This document shows, one piece after another, positions 26,823-35,925 of a DNA stretch of 64,000 nucleotides (position 1 is its first letter; the number at the start of each line of letters is the position of its first letter). A program made the translations under genes and the position numbers. This DNA is from an uncultured Sphaerochaeta sp. (GTDB taxonomy: Bacteria > Spirochaetota > Spirochaetia > Sphaerochaetales > Sphaerochaetaceae). The stretch covers positions 2,046,001 through 2,110,000 of the forward strand of contig NZ_OY762555.1 in assembly GCF_963666015.1 (NCBI RefSeq). Reading direction: 5' to 3'. The notes under the pieces are model-generated. The model was given only the letters and a program-made list of their open reading frames with translations. It was not told where the DNA came from and ran no database searches.

Positions 26823-28592
26823 CTAGAGGGGCTTTGTTGCACCCTTTAGATATTCCATCGTAGTTGTATCCACCAGATGTTTCAGCTCTTCATACACCCA
26901 GCGATGATATGCATCCACCATAGCTATCTCTTGGGCTGAAAGCATGTTCTTGTCTATCAATCTGCGTTCAAACGGACAAATGGTCAAGACCTCAAAGCTC
27001 AGGAATTGGCCAAATTCTGTTTTCACATCCTCTCTGACCGCTACAATGTTCTCAATCCGAATTCCATGCCGACCCTCTTTGTAGAGGCCTGGTTCATCAC
27101 TGACCACCATGCCTTTTTTCAGAGGGACAGAGAGAGGTTTTGGACTGATGGAATGAGGGCCCTCATGGACATTGAGCCGGAATCCGATACCGTGACCGGT
27201 ACCATGGAAGTAACTCAATCCCTGCTGCCAAAGGAACTGCCTTGCCAGGACATCCAACTGATACCCGCAGGTTCCTTCAGGGAAACGTGCAGAGGCTATG
27301 GCAAGATTGCCTTTCAACACCAACGTATAATCCCTGATCTGCTCCTCAGTGGGTTCACCAAAGAGAATCGTCCGGGTTACATCGGTCGTTCCAAAGGTAT
27401 ACATCCCTCCAGTGTCGAGGACGAGTAGCCCATTTCCTTCAACCACTGAATTGCTCTCTTCTGTTGCACTGTAGTGGCACATTGCGCCATGCTCTGCCCA
27501 TCCACTGATGGGAGAGAAAGATTCTCCAATACAATCAAGATTGCGTAATCTCTGTTCCTTTAGAAGGTCAGAGATGACAATTTCCGTATACCGTCCATGC
27601 TTGGTATCGAGACGGGCGAGGAAATTGACCAAGGCTACCCCATCAAGCAGATGTGCTTTGCGCATCCCTTCCATCTCGGTATCGTTCTTGCAAGCCTTCA
27701 AGTCAGTGGTGAAATCAAGACCGGTGATCGTTTCACAATCCCCGAAAGTCTCTGCAACAAGGAGGTTGATCTTTTCAGGATTGAAATAGAGAACATCATC
27801 CTCTTTTAAAACATTCTTGAGTGTAGAAGCTACATCTTCATAAGGATGAATGGAGAAATCTTCACTTACATCCTGGGTAAGTTCATCCGTAAACCTCCCT
27901 GGATTCGTGAACAGCCAAGCATCAGTCTTTCCAATCACAAGATAGGCAAGAAAGACCGGACTATAAGGAACATCATCTCCTCTGAGATTGGTTATCCAGG
28001 CAATGTCATCCAAAGAAGAAATTACTGTATAGGAGGCACCTTTCTGCACCATGGCATATCGAACCATGGCGAGCTTCTGACTGCGGGAGAACCCCGCAAT
28101 ATCATCAGGAAGAGAGGTCACCGGCTTTGCAGGCACCTCGCTTCTGTCCTGCCAGATAAAATCCAAGAGATCATTTGAGGGAACCAGTGCCAAGTCTTCG
28201 CCGAAGACTCTTTGCAAGTCTTGCTCCCCCTGTATAGTCAACGTGGCTTTATCAATTCCTATCTTGCTCTCCTTCTGCAGATGTTCCTTTAAATAAGTAC
28301 TGGGGTCAGGGAACGAAGGGGTATCAATCTTCATCATATGGAAACAGGTTCCCCCAATCTGTTGTTGGGCTTGGATGAAGTAACGCGAATCGACCCAGAG
28401 AAGTGCATCTTTCTGGGTAATGATGACCGTTCCTGCGCTTCCGGTAAAGCCACTTATCCAAGAGCGGCTCCTCCATCGCTCGCACACATATTCACTTTGA
28501 TGAGGATCTGTCCCGTTGATAATCCATCCATCAAGGTTATGCTTATCCATGAGGGAACGAAGTTTTTCAACCCGCTCGTTAATTACTGACAT
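26823..28592 (-). CDS. pepP: Xaa-Pro aminopeptidase (M24B)
   Basis: 589 residues in the three-domain arrangement of cytosolic aminopeptidase P: two creatinase-like N-terminal domains (about 1-300) and a pita-bread catalytic domain (about 310-520) followed by a C-terminal extension. The dinuclear metal ligands are in LVLDTGGMYTFGTTDVTR (two Asp), HGTGHGIGF (His), SDEPGLY (Glu) and GIRIENI (Glu). It removes N-terminal residues before proline. The AAGGAG ribosome site lies within the lgt 3' end; the two genes overlap by 14 bp, so pepP is translationally coupled to lgt. Confidence 0.95.
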   Translation of the reverse strand: MSVINERVEKLRSLMDKHNLDGWIINGTDPHQSEYVCERWRSRSWISGFTGSAGTVIITQKDALLWVDSRYFIQAQQQIGGTCFHMMKIDTPSFPDPSTYLKEHLQKESKIGIDKATLTIQGEQDLQRVFGEDLALVPSNDLLDFIWQDRSEVPAKPVTSLPDDIAGFSRSQKLAMVRYAMVQKGASYTVISSLDDIAWITNLRGDDVPYSPVFLAYLVIGKTDAWLFTNPGRFTDELTQDVSEDFSIHPYEDVASTLKNVLKEDDVLYFNPEKINLLVAETFGDCETITGLDFTTDLKACKNDTEMEGMRKAHLLDGVALVNFLARLDTKHGRYTEIVISDLLKEQRLRNLDCIGESFSPISGWAEHGAMCHYSATEESNSVVEGNGLLVLDTGGMYTFGTTDVTRTILFGEPTEEQIRDYTLVLKGNLAIASARFPEGTCGYQLDVLARQFLWQQGLSYFHGTGHGIGFRLNVHEGPHSISPKPLSVPLKKGMVVSDEPGLYKEGRHGIRIENIVAVREDVKTEFGQFLSFEVLTICPFERRLIDKNMLSAQEIAMVDAYHRWVYEELKHLVDTTTMEYLKGATKPL

Positions 28593-29538
28593 GCTTGACT
28601 CCTTCTCGCCGTTTCAAGAAAACGGCGAAGATGCTTGCTGAAACAATCATGGCCAGACAGAAAAGCTGGCCCATGGAAAAATTGAAAAAGGATTGCAATA
28701 GGGCAATATTGTCTGACTCTCTGCCAAGGGCAATGATATACCCCAGGTTCTCATCAGGAGCCCTGAAATATTCAATGAAAAAGCGAACAAACCCGTATCC
28801 TGCAGTATACCACACCAAGCCGAACCCTGCTGGATGCTTCTCCCTTCTTGGCCTGATCACAAACCAGAGGAAAAGAAAAAGCACGATTCCTTCGAATAAA
28901 GCTTCATAGAGTTGGCTAGGATGTCTGGGCAGGTTTACCATAGCTCCACTTTCATAGGCTATACCTAGCTGGTCAGCTATCTCCCGTACCCATGCATAAT
29001 TAGTCGAAAAAGAGGGAGCATCAGGGAAAACCATAGCCCAAGGTTTGGTAGAAACCCTTCCAAAGAGTTCCCCGTTGATAAAATTGCCCAAACGTCCAAA
29101 GGTATACCCGAGTGGAGCTGCATAAGCTACGGTATCGGCAATGGAAAAAAAGGAGAGCTTGTAACGCCTACTGTACAGCCAGCCTCCGATAACGGCCCCT
29201 ACCAACCCGCCATGGTAACTCATACCAGGAAGTCCGATAAATCTCCCTCCCCTAAAAGGCCAAAAGATCATCCATGGGCGCATCCAATAATAGAAGGAAC
29301 CATCGTAGAAGAGAACACTGAACAAGCGTGCTCCTAGAATCAAGCCAATCACGCAATACAACACTAGGTTCAGTGTTTGATCAGGATCGATCGTTATTTC
29401 GCCCTTTCTTGCCTGGAGACGGATCATCAGGTAGGCAACACTGAAAGCGACCACGTACATCAGACCATACCATCTGAGGGGCAGACCGGGGATTATTTCC
29501 GGCGAAATCCAATTGGGAAAATCGATGAATAAGGTCAT
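28579..29538 (-). CDS. lgt: Prolipoprotein diacylglyceryl transferase
   Basis: 319 residues, seven or so membrane helices. The family signature is GRLGNFINGELFGR, and the conserved YHGGLVGAVIGGW and HPSQLYEAL regions are present. It adds diacylglycerol to the lipobox Cys of prelipoproteins, such as the one encoded at 7077-7805. The ATG at 29538 (MTLFIDFP) is the family start; it has no ribosome site and lies 6 nt from a good -10 box, consistent with a leaderless message. An upstream in-frame ATG (29583) lies beyond the promoter. Confidence 0.96.
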   Translation of the reverse strand: MTLFIDFPNWISPEIIPGLPLRWYGLMYVVAFSVAYLMIRLQARKGEITIDPDQTLNLVLYCVIGLILGARLFSVLFYDGSFYYWMRPWMIFWPFRGGRFIGLPGMSYHGGLVGAVIGGWLYSRRYKLSFFSIADTVAYAAPLGYTFGRLGNFINGELFGRVSTKPWAMVFPDAPSFSTNYAWVREIADQLGIAYESGAMVNLPRHPSQLYEALFEGIVLFLFLWFVIRPRREKHPAGFGLVWYTAGYGFVRFFIEYFRAPDENLGYIIALGRESDNIALLQSFFNFSMGQLFCLAMIVSASIFAVFLKRREGVKHVSN

Positions 29539-29544
29539 GGGGCA

Positions 29545-29573
29545 AGTGTAATGTGCCTCGCTGGTGTGGTCAA
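29545..29573 (-). promoter_or_regulatory. lgt promoter, placed for a leaderless mRNA
   Basis: Minus strand: TTGACC (29568-29573), 17-nt spacer, TACACT (29545-29550), 6 nt, ATG. The expected transcription start coincides with the lgt start codon. Confidence 0.65.
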
Positions 29574-29620
29574 TACTCGACAACCTAGCCGATTTCGCTT
29601 CAATGCTGTATATTCAGTAT

Positions 29621-31060
29621 ATGAAAAGCATATATACCCGTAGGCTCAGCCTAAGTTTCATAGTACTGTTGATGATTCTTCCCCTCTTTGCAGGGGGCTC
29701 GGTGGAGCAGGTCCTTGCTTCACCGCTATCGGGTGGCTATACCTCCCAGGAATCAGGAGCAGACCAAATCTCATTTGATATGGCCTCCTTGGAGCGGTTG
29801 TACCGCTATGTGGATTCCATTTATATCAATGAAGTCGACAAAGAGAAAATGTTCAACGACCTTGCCACGGCACTGGTCGCCAGTCTCGATGATCCATATT
29901 CTTTCTATGTACCGCCTACCGAGGCGAAGGAGTACCAAGAAGAAACATCAGGTGTGTATGGAGGTATCGGGACCTATCTCAATAAACCAGTTCCTGAAAA
30001 CAAGGATCCCAGTGACCCATCCACCTACATGATCACTATTGTCTCTCCTTTCCCAGGGTCCCCTGCCCAACGTGCAGGCTTGCGTGCCGGAGATTTGATC
30101 AGTCATATCGAGGGGGAAGCGGTAGATGCGTTAACCAGTTATGAGGCAAGTATGCTTCTTCGAGGTAAGCCCAACACCTCTGTTACCATTACCGTCTACA
30201 GGAGTGGAACCTCTTTTGACCTGACTCTTGTGAGGGAGATGATCACTACTCCCACCGTAGATAGTGGCATACTCGAAGGTGATATTGGATACATCATTCT
30301 TTCCGAATTCACTCCCCAAACAGGAAAGCAACTCCTTGAACATGTTCAGAAGCTCTTGGAAGAGGACATCATTGGCCTTATAATCGATGAGCGCAACAAT
30401 GGAGGAGGGGCTGTGGATGGAACCATGCAAGCAGCAAACATCTTTCTGGAGGAAGGGAAGACATTAGTTACTATACAAGGAAAGAAGGGAACAAGACGGG
30501 ACCAGCGATACATCTCCAGTGGGGATCCTGAAGTTCGGCTGGACCTCCCAATCGTCATCCTCACCAATACAGGGTCGGCCTCCTCAGCAGAGATTTTTGC
30601 AGCTGCAATGAAGGACAACAATCGTGCTACCTTGATCGGTACAAAAACCTTTGGAAAGGGAGTTGTGCAGGATGTCTTCCAGTTTGGAGAAGGGTTTGCA
30701 CAGGTGACTACTGCTCATTACTACACCCCCAATGGGGAGAATATCCATGAAAAAGGTATTGAACCAGATATTCTGGTGGAGGATGTAGAACTCACTGATG
30801 AGGAGATTCCGCTCTTTGAAAAACTGATGACAGAGAATGTCCTATCCACGTTCGTGAAGGAGAATCCAGAACCAACTGATGAGCATATCAGGGCGTTTGC
30901 TGAGCAGTACAAGGAGAGGGGTATCAATGAGGAGATTCTGCTTCTCTTGATCAGAAACGAGTATCTCTCCAAGATGCCCTATGAAGATCGCCCCATTGCA
31001 GATCCCGTCTTCGACCGGCAACTGAGACGAGCAATCGAGTTCATCAGGAGTGGATCGTGA
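29621..31060 (+). CDS. Carboxyl-terminal processing protease (S41 family, PDZ)
   Basis: 479 residues. An N-terminal signal sequence (about 8-30) is followed by a helical region, a PDZ domain (about 120-200, SPAQRAGLRAGDLISHIEG) and the S41 protease core with NTGSASSAEIFAAAM (catalytic Ser) and GTKTFGKGVVQ (catalytic Lys about 25 residues later). It degrades or trims periplasmic proteins. The ATG at 29621 is chosen for the signal peptide; no ribosome site is visible, and TATATT (29609-29614) ends 6 nt upstream without a good -35. It overlaps rsmE by 4 bp (GTGA). Confidence 0.93.
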   Translation: MKSIYTRRLSLSFIVLLMILPLFAGGSVEQVLASPLSGGYTSQESGADQISFDMASLERLYRYVDSIYINEVDKEKMFNDLATALVASLDDPYSFYVPPTEAKEYQEETSGVYGGIGTYLNKPVPENKDPSDPSTYMITIVSPFPGSPAQRAGLRAGDLISHIEGEAVDALTSYEASMLLRGKPNTSVTITVYRSGTSFDLTLVREMITTPTVDSGILEGDIGYIILSEFTPQTGKQLLEHVQKLLEEDIIGLIIDERNNGGGAVDGTMQAANIFLEEGKTLVTIQGKKGTRRDQRYISSGDPEVRLDLPIVILTNTGSASSAEIFAAAMKDNNRATLIGTKTFGKGVVQDVFQFGEGFAQVTTAHYYTPNGENIHEKGIEPDILVEDVELTDEEIPLFEKLMTENVLSTFVKENPEPTDEHIRAFAEQYKERGINEEILLLLIRNEYLSKMPYEDRPIADPVFDRQLRRAIEFIRSGS

Positions 31061-31854
31061 GGCAGTATATCCTTCCAAAAACCTTCAAAGGAGAACCCTC
31101 TCTTGTACTGAGAGGAAAAGAGAGCCAATACCTGAGTAAGGTACTACGACTCAAGGAAGGTCAGCACATTCTGGGTCGTGACCAGGCTGGAAGAGCCTAT
31201 CAACTGACCATTGAGAAAATCGAAAAACAGGAGTGTACACTCTCCTGCATAGCAGTAAATGAAGACGCATCGGTTAAAACAACCGATGCGCTTCCTTCCT
31301 ATGCAGGGCCCTATCCCAATCTAACCCTCATGCAGTGTCTTTGCAAAGGAAAAAAAGAAGAGCAAATTGTCCGCCAGGCAACAGAAATCGGAGTGAGGGA
31401 GATAGTACTTGTCCAGAGTCGCTATTGTATCCCCGATCTCTCAAGTAAAGGTGAGAAAGCGTTGGGAAATCGTTTTGAGCGGTTGGACCGACAGATAAAG
31501 GAGGCCTTGCAGCAAAGTGGTTCTCCCCTCTTGACGGAGATACATCCAGAGATCCTCCCTCTCACAGAACTTTCCAAGTGGTGGGACAATCGTGGGCCTG
31601 CTCTGTTCTTCCATCAAAGCAACCGAAACGAATCTCAGAAAACACTCCACGATTTGCTCGAATCTCTAACCATTGATACCCCCATTGCACTCCTTGTGGG
31701 ACCTGAAGGCGGTTTCAGCGAAGAGGAGTGTTCAGCTCTTGAGCATGAGGGGTGGAATCCAGTTCTCTTGCGAACCAATATTCTACGCAGTGAAACAGCA
31801 GGGATATACGCTCTCTCTGCAATTCAGACGATTATGACGGAAAAGAGTTGCTGA
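31057..31854 (+). CDS. rsmE: 16S rRNA m3U1498 methyltransferase
   Basis: 265 residues: an N-terminal PUA-like domain (about 1-75) followed by a SPOUT methyltransferase domain with LMQCLCKGKKEEQIVRQATE, LLVGPEGGFSEEE and LRTNILRSETAGIYALSAIQ, the knot and SAM-binding loops. The start is a GTG that overlaps the stop of the S41 protease (GTGA), so it is coupled. It methylates a decoding-centre uridine of 16S rRNA. Confidence 0.95.
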   Translation: MRQYILPKTFKGEPSLVLRGKESQYLSKVLRLKEGQHILGRDQAGRAYQLTIEKIEKQECTLSCIAVNEDASVKTTDALPSYAGPYPNLTLMQCLCKGKKEEQIVRQATEIGVREIVLVQSRYCIPDLSSKGEKALGNRFERLDRQIKEALQQSGSPLLTEIHPEILPLTELSKWWDNRGPALFFHQSNRNESQKTLHDLLESLTIDTPIALLVGPEGGFSEEECSALEHEGWNPVLLRTNILRSETAGIYALSAIQTIMTEKSC

Positions 31855-31995
31855 ACCGGTACACCTCTCAAAGAGAGAGTAGAGCATACTGCTTACTACT
31901 TTTTATAGTACTCCAAGGAATGCAAGAAGCCCTCCCTGTCTATACTCCTAGTGCAATTTCGAGTATTCCTATGAATATGTATTGGGAGTCTCAGT

Positions 31996-33120
31996 ATGTC
32001 TTTGTTCATCATCTCATCCGACTGGCGGTTCAAGGAGCATTTCAAGCACCATTTCACCAAAGATTTTCTTCATGAATTTACTATTTCCCATAAACTTCTG
32101 GAAGCGTTGGATACCAGCGCGGCAAGCCCAAAACTACTCATCATTGACGAGCGGATGAGTAAAGGAAGTCAACGTTCAATCCTTGAACAACTAACCTATC
32201 AAAAATGCACTATCCCCATCCTGCTCTTCACAAGCAATGAGCAACAACTTGAAATACATACTTTTAAAAATCTTAATCTTCATGTTATCAGAAGGAAAAG
32301 CGTAGACTTCGAATACCTGTTTTCTCATCTGGATCCTTTCCTAGGAAAAACAGAAAGCCGAGAACAACAGAAACCGTATATACCTTGCGGGTTGGTGGGA
32401 AATAGTTATTGTATGCAGAGGCTGAGAAGAAATCTTTCTCGATATGCAAAGCAGAACTGCTCGATTCATCTGTATGGAGAAACAGGAACAGGAAAGGAAT
32501 TGGCGGCAAGCTATCTTCATCGCCTCAGATTCCCCCATAGAAACATGGTATCGGTCAATTGCTCACTCCTTTCCGGTTCTTTAGGAAACTCCATGTTCTT
32601 TGGGCATGTGAAAGGAGCTTTTACAGACGGAAATACAGACCTCCCAGGGTTGGTCCATGAAGCCAATCAATCCACATTGTTCCTCGACGAGTTAGAAACC
32701 CTCTCTCCATCCTTCCAAGCATATATGCTTAGGCTCCTGGAAAACGGGCAATACCGACGTCTGGGAGATACACAATTGCATACCTCCCGTTTCCGCCTCA
32801 TCACAGCTTCCAATGAGAATCTTGTAGCTCTTATGCAGGATAATCGAATCCGTAAGGATTTCTTTTACCGCATCAATGAGGTATCTATCACCCTGCCTCC
32901 GTTAAGAGATCATCTTGAAGATATCCCTCAGCTCTGCGAACATTTCCTGCTTTACTGCAAAAGCAAGAAGCAGTTGGATGAACATGGGTTGGAACTACTT
33001 ATGAGTTATCATTGGCCGGGAAATGTACGCCAGCTCTTTTCCACCATCAAGCGATGTCTGATCAACAGTGAAGAAGAGCCAGTCGTACTGGTTACGCCTG
33101 ATGAGATATATCAGGATTGA
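31996..33120 (+). CDS. Sigma-54 activator (NtrC-like) with receiver-like domain and no DNA-binding domain
   Basis: 374 residues. Residues 1-115 look like a receiver domain with a possible phospho-acceptor Asp51 (LLIIDERM), but the usual acidic pair after the first strand is replaced by SSD. Residues about 130-365 are a bacterial enhancer-binding AAA+ domain: Walker A GETGTGKE (161-168), a GAFTGA-position loop reading GAFTDG (207-212), Walker B LFLDELE, and RIRKDFFYRINEV with Arg fingers. The chain stops right after the AAA+ lid; the C-terminal Fis-type helix-turn-helix is absent. GGGAG precedes the ATG. It probably acts from solution or through a partner. Confidence 0.88.
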   Translation: MSLFIISSDWRFKEHFKHHFTKDFLHEFTISHKLLEALDTSAASPKLLIIDERMSKGSQRSILEQLTYQKCTIPILLFTSNEQQLEIHTFKNLNLHVIRRKSVDFEYLFSHLDPFLGKTESREQQKPYIPCGLVGNSYCMQRLRRNLSRYAKQNCSIHLYGETGTGKELAASYLHRLRFPHRNMVSVNCSLLSGSLGNSMFFGHVKGAFTDGNTDLPGLVHEANQSTLFLDELETLSPSFQAYMLRLLENGQYRRLGDTQLHTSRFRLITASNENLVALMQDNRIRKDFFYRINEVSITLPPLRDHLEDIPQLCEHFLLYCKSKKQLDEHGLELLMSYHWPGNVRQLFSTIKRCLINSEEEPVVLVTPDEIYQD

Positions 33121-33272
33121 CAAGCAGGACGACTCCCACAAGAAGCACAACTTCCTCTACAAAATGAGAGCATTTCCCCTGCCGCCTTAATCCTTCTTCT
33201 CCGCTTGATGTATCTTACCAACAAGGACACGAGGAAGATGGCCGCACCAAATCCAATTATGTAATTAATCAT
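33111..33272 (-). CDS. FeoB-associated Cys-rich small membrane protein
   Basis: 53 residues. The ATG at 33272 has an excellent AGGAGG site that overlaps the feoB stop. An N-terminal membrane helix (about 3-19) is followed by a strongly basic stretch (RYIKRRRRIK) and four cysteines spaced CRGSCASC and a terminal C (about residues 38-51). This architecture matches the small Cys-rich proteins commonly encoded after feoB, thought to assist FeoB. The last 10 bp overlap the end of the convergent sigma-54 activator gene. Confidence 0.85.
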   Translation of the reverse strand: MINYIIGFGAAIFLVSLLVRYIKRRRRIKAAGEMLSFCRGSCASCGSRPACQS

Positions 33273-33281
33273 AATCGCCTC

Positions 33282-35315
33282 CTACCAAACCAAGGACCCG
33301 ATCACATTGACCAATAATGCCACAAGGTATGCAGTCAACATCTGAATTCCAACAGCTCCTGCTGTACGACGGACTGTTTTCAATTCCCGCTTCATAGCTC
33401 CAACTGCTGCAAAACAAGGCATGCAAAGCAGATTGAATGCCATATAAGCCAAGGCAGCTTGCTTGGTATGGATATCCTGACGGAGAGTACGTAGTCCTCC
33501 CTCATCGCCGCCTTCCATCAATACCGATTCTGTATAGATGTCGAAAGCCTGGTCTGCTGAGTATCTACCCTCAGAAAATCCTAAATCAGAAAGCTCACCT
33601 TCACTCATACCAGCAAAGTAATTCGTTAGGTATTCCTCATTCACATCCTCACTATAGAGCTGAGCCAATGTCACTACCACCATCTCCTTCGCGATCCATC
33701 CTGTAGCTATACCCACAGTAGGCCTCCATTCCCCAAAACCCAAAGGCTTGAAAATAGGAGCAACTTTCTTTCCTACTGATGCTAGGAATGAGGCATCCAT
33801 CTCTGAGAGGATGGTATCATTCTGTTCCAGGTTCTGACCGTTGAACGATGCCATATTGAAGGAAGAAAGCACCCAGATTAGGATGGTGGCAGCGAGAATG
33901 ACAGTACCTGCCTTCTGGATGAATCCCTTCACCTTCTCGTAGCCATGGATCCACACTGACCTGAGGGTAGGGAGTCGGTATTGGGGAAGTTCCATCAGAA
34001 AATTGGAAACCTGGCCCTTATAGGCAATCCTGTTGATTAGCAAGGAGACAAGAATCGACACCCCCAAGCTCAGTGCATACAGGAAGAAAAGTACCATAGT
34101 CTTATTTCCATCAGCGAAGAAGATGGAGACAAACATAATGAAAATTGGTAGTTTTGCTCCACAGGGCATGAATCCTGCAAGCAGGGTAGTGATTCTTCTA
34201 TCCTTCTCACTATCCAATGTCCTGGTAGCCATAATGGCCGGAACAGAACATCCAAAGCCCATCAAGAGAGGGATGAAAGATCGTCCACTCAAGCCAAACC
34301 TTCGAAAAATCCTATCCATCACAAAGGCAACACGAGCCATATACCCGCTATCTTCCAGAAAGCTCATCAATAGATACAACACCAAGATTAGAGGAAGAAA
34401 TCCAAGAATGGCACCCAGACCTTCCAACACACCATCTACCACCAGGCTGTAAGCCCAAGGCGCAGCTCCAGCTGATACCAAACCAAGTGACACCAGGTCA
34501 GTGAGCCATCCCCAGAGAGACTCCACGACAGTTGCGAGTGCTATCCCGGGGCTGGGAAGACCTTCAACGAAGAGAAAGTTCTCACTGAAGGTGGCTGCAA
34601 AGAGTAGATACATCACCACGGCAAATACAGGGAGGGCAAAGAAGCGGTGAGTCAGTACCCTATCCATCCTATCACTCCTGCTTTCCTTGATCTCCCCCGA
34701 AGAAGCACTTCTGAGGACAGCTTTCTCTACCAGTGAAGTAATATACGTATACCTTTGGTCAGCCAGGGTGTCCTCGTCCACCGTCCCGTTTAGACGGTAG
34801 ATATCCAAGGGTTTTGGGTATCTCTCGGTCTCAATTGTATCCATAACTGCTTGCATCAACTGATCCAGACCCTTGCCGGTCCTTGCCTCTATGGGAATGA
34901 CAGCAACGCCAAGCTCTGCTTCCAGTCGCTTGCAGTCAATAGCATCGCCCTTCAAGCGTACTTCATCCATCATATTGATAGCCAAAACTGTAGGAACTCC
35001 CGTCTCCATGATCTGCAGTGCAAGATAGAGATTTCGCTCCAGACTGGTGCCATCAAGTACATCAATGACACAAGCTGGTTTCTCTTCAACGATAAAGGTT
35101 CGGGTTATGATCTCTTCAGCACTATAGGGACTGAGTGAGTAGGTCCCTGGAAGGTCAAGGATGGAATATTTGGCATCCTTCTTATAGAAACCTTCTTTCT
35201 TGTCTACGGTTACTCCCGGCCAGTTTCCTACATGCTGGCGAGATCCGGTCAGCGCATTGAATACCGTGGTCTTCCCTGAATTGGGGTTTCCGGCAAGTGC
35301 TATGGTTGTGGGCAT
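33282..35315 (-). CDS. feoB: Ferrous iron transport GTPase FeoB
   Basis: 677 residues. An N-terminal G domain shows G1 GNPNSGKTT, G3 DLPG and G4 NMMD, then a helical GDI region (about 170-230) and a membrane domain with two Gate-type repeats and the FeoB C region (LMGFGCSVPAIMATRTL; FMPCGAKLPIF with the conserved Cys). It imports Fe2+ at the inner membrane. GAGAGGAG precedes the ATG. A second operator copy stands 20-35 bp upstream, inside the operon. Confidence 0.97.
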   Translation of the reverse strand: MPTTIALAGNPNSGKTTVFNALTGSRQHVGNWPGVTVDKKEGFYKKDAKYSILDLPGTYSLSPYSAEEIITRTFIVEEKPACVIDVLDGTSLERNLYLALQIMETGVPTVLAINMMDEVRLKGDAIDCKRLEAELGVAVIPIEARTGKGLDQLMQAVMDTIETERYPKPLDIYRLNGTVDEDTLADQRYTYITSLVEKAVLRSASSGEIKESRSDRMDRVLTHRFFALPVFAVVMYLLFAATFSENFLFVEGLPSPGIALATVVESLWGWLTDLVSLGLVSAGAAPWAYSLVVDGVLEGLGAILGFLPLILVLYLLMSFLEDSGYMARVAFVMDRIFRRFGLSGRSFIPLLMGFGCSVPAIMATRTLDSEKDRRITTLLAGFMPCGAKLPIFIMFVSIFFADGNKTMVLFFLYALSLGVSILVSLLINRIAYKGQVSNFLMELPQYRLPTLRSVWIHGYEKVKGFIQKAGTVILAATILIWVLSSFNMASFNGQNLEQNDTILSEMDASFLASVGKKVAPIFKPLGFGEWRPTVGIATGWIAKEMVVVTLAQLYSEDVNEEYLTNYFAGMSEGELSDLGFSEGRYSADQAFDIYTESVLMEGGDEGGLRTLRQDIHTKQAALAYMAFNLLCMPCFAAVGAMKRELKTVRRTAGAVGIQMLTAYLVALLVNVIGSLVW

Positions 35316-35334
35316 GGTTACTCCTCTCTTATTT

Positions 35335-35350
35335 GTTAGCCATTTCTAAC
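35335..35350. promoter_or_regulatory. Inverted-repeat operator before feoB
   Basis: GTTAGCCATTTCTAAC: five-base arms GTTAG / CTAAC around six bases, matching the site before feoA (35855-35870) at 13 of 16 positions. It lies between the second feoA and feoB, so it may control an internal promoter that I could not place with confidence. Confidence 0.65.
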
Positions 35351-35373
35351 TATATATGCAAAAAAAAATACCT

Positions 35374-35598
35374 TTAGATGATTTCAACCTCAATCAAAGA
35401 AGCTTCTTGCTTTCTCAGACTCAGCTGATACCCTCGTACCGTCAGCTCCAGGGGGTCACCCAAGGGAGCAACCTTGACTAACTGCACAACCACACGTGGG
35501 GTAATCCCCATATCCAAAATCCTTCGCCGCAATGCGCCTTGGGTTCCAATGGAAAGCACTCTTGCCCTGTCCCCAGGACGTAATGATCCTAATGTCAT
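35374..35598 (-). CDS. feoA: FeoA-domain protein (second copy)
   Basis: 74 residues, an SH3-like fold with the FeoA pattern LRPGDRARVLSIG, LRRRILDMGITPRVVV, APLGDPLELTVRGYQLSLRK. GAGGAG precedes the ATG. FeoA proteins bind FeoB and support iron uptake. It lies between another feoA and feoB; two separate FeoA chains before one FeoB is a common bacterial layout. Confidence 0.93.
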   Translation of the reverse strand: MTLGSLRPGDRARVLSIGTQGALRRRILDMGITPRVVVQLVKVAPLGDPLELTVRGYQLSLRKQEASLIEVEII

Positions 35599-35626
35599 AT
35601 ATCTATCTCCTCGTTATGTAACGATA

Positions 35627-35839
35627 TTATGCAACGTTTATTCGGTGAGCCAGCCCTCGATTCAAAGCAAGGCGGACACCTTTGATGGAAAGAACAATCC
35701 CTTGGCTACTGTTACCCAAAACTTGAAGGACTTCTCCTGCAACAAAACCAAGATCAAGAAGATGTTGTTTGATTGCATCTTCCCCGTGCAGTCCTATAAT
35801 TTTTCTTGTTTCTCCAACTTGGGCTAAGGAAAGTGGCAT
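35627..35839 (-). CDS. feoA: FeoA-domain protein (first copy)
   Basis: 70 residues (MPLSLAQVGETRKIIGL start at 35839, with AAGGAG upstream; a longer frame exists but would run through the operator). It shows the FeoA pattern GEDAIKQHLLDLGFVAGE, SQGIVLSIKGVRLALN. First gene of the feo operon, transcribed from the promoter at 35881-35909. Confidence 0.92.
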   Translation of the reverse strand: MPLSLAQVGETRKIIGLHGEDAIKQHLLDLGFVAGEVLQVLGNSSQGIVLSIKGVRLALNRGLAHRINVA

Positions 35840-35854
35840 AAGTACTCCTTGTAT

Positions 35855-35870
35855 GTTAGCCTTATCTAAC
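35855..35870. promoter_or_regulatory. Inverted-repeat operator at the feo promoter
   Basis: GTTAGCCTTATCTAAC, arms GTTAG / CTAAC. It begins about 4 nt after the predicted feo transcription start, a typical repressor position. The TTAG...CTAA core is like DtxR/IdeR/MntR-class sites; the regulator itself is not in this window. Confidence 0.75.
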
Positions 35871-35880
35871 ACCAATACCA

Positions 35881-35909
35881 GTTATATCGTTCCTTATACC
35901 ACTTGTCAA
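35881..35909 (-). promoter_or_regulatory. feo operon promoter
   Basis: Minus strand: perfect -35 TTGACA (35904-35909), 17-nt spacer, -10 TATAAC (35881-35886). Start predicted near 35874, next to the operator, giving a leader of about 35 nt to the first feoA. Confidence 0.85.
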
Positions 35910-35925
35910 GCTTAAAATGAAAAAA

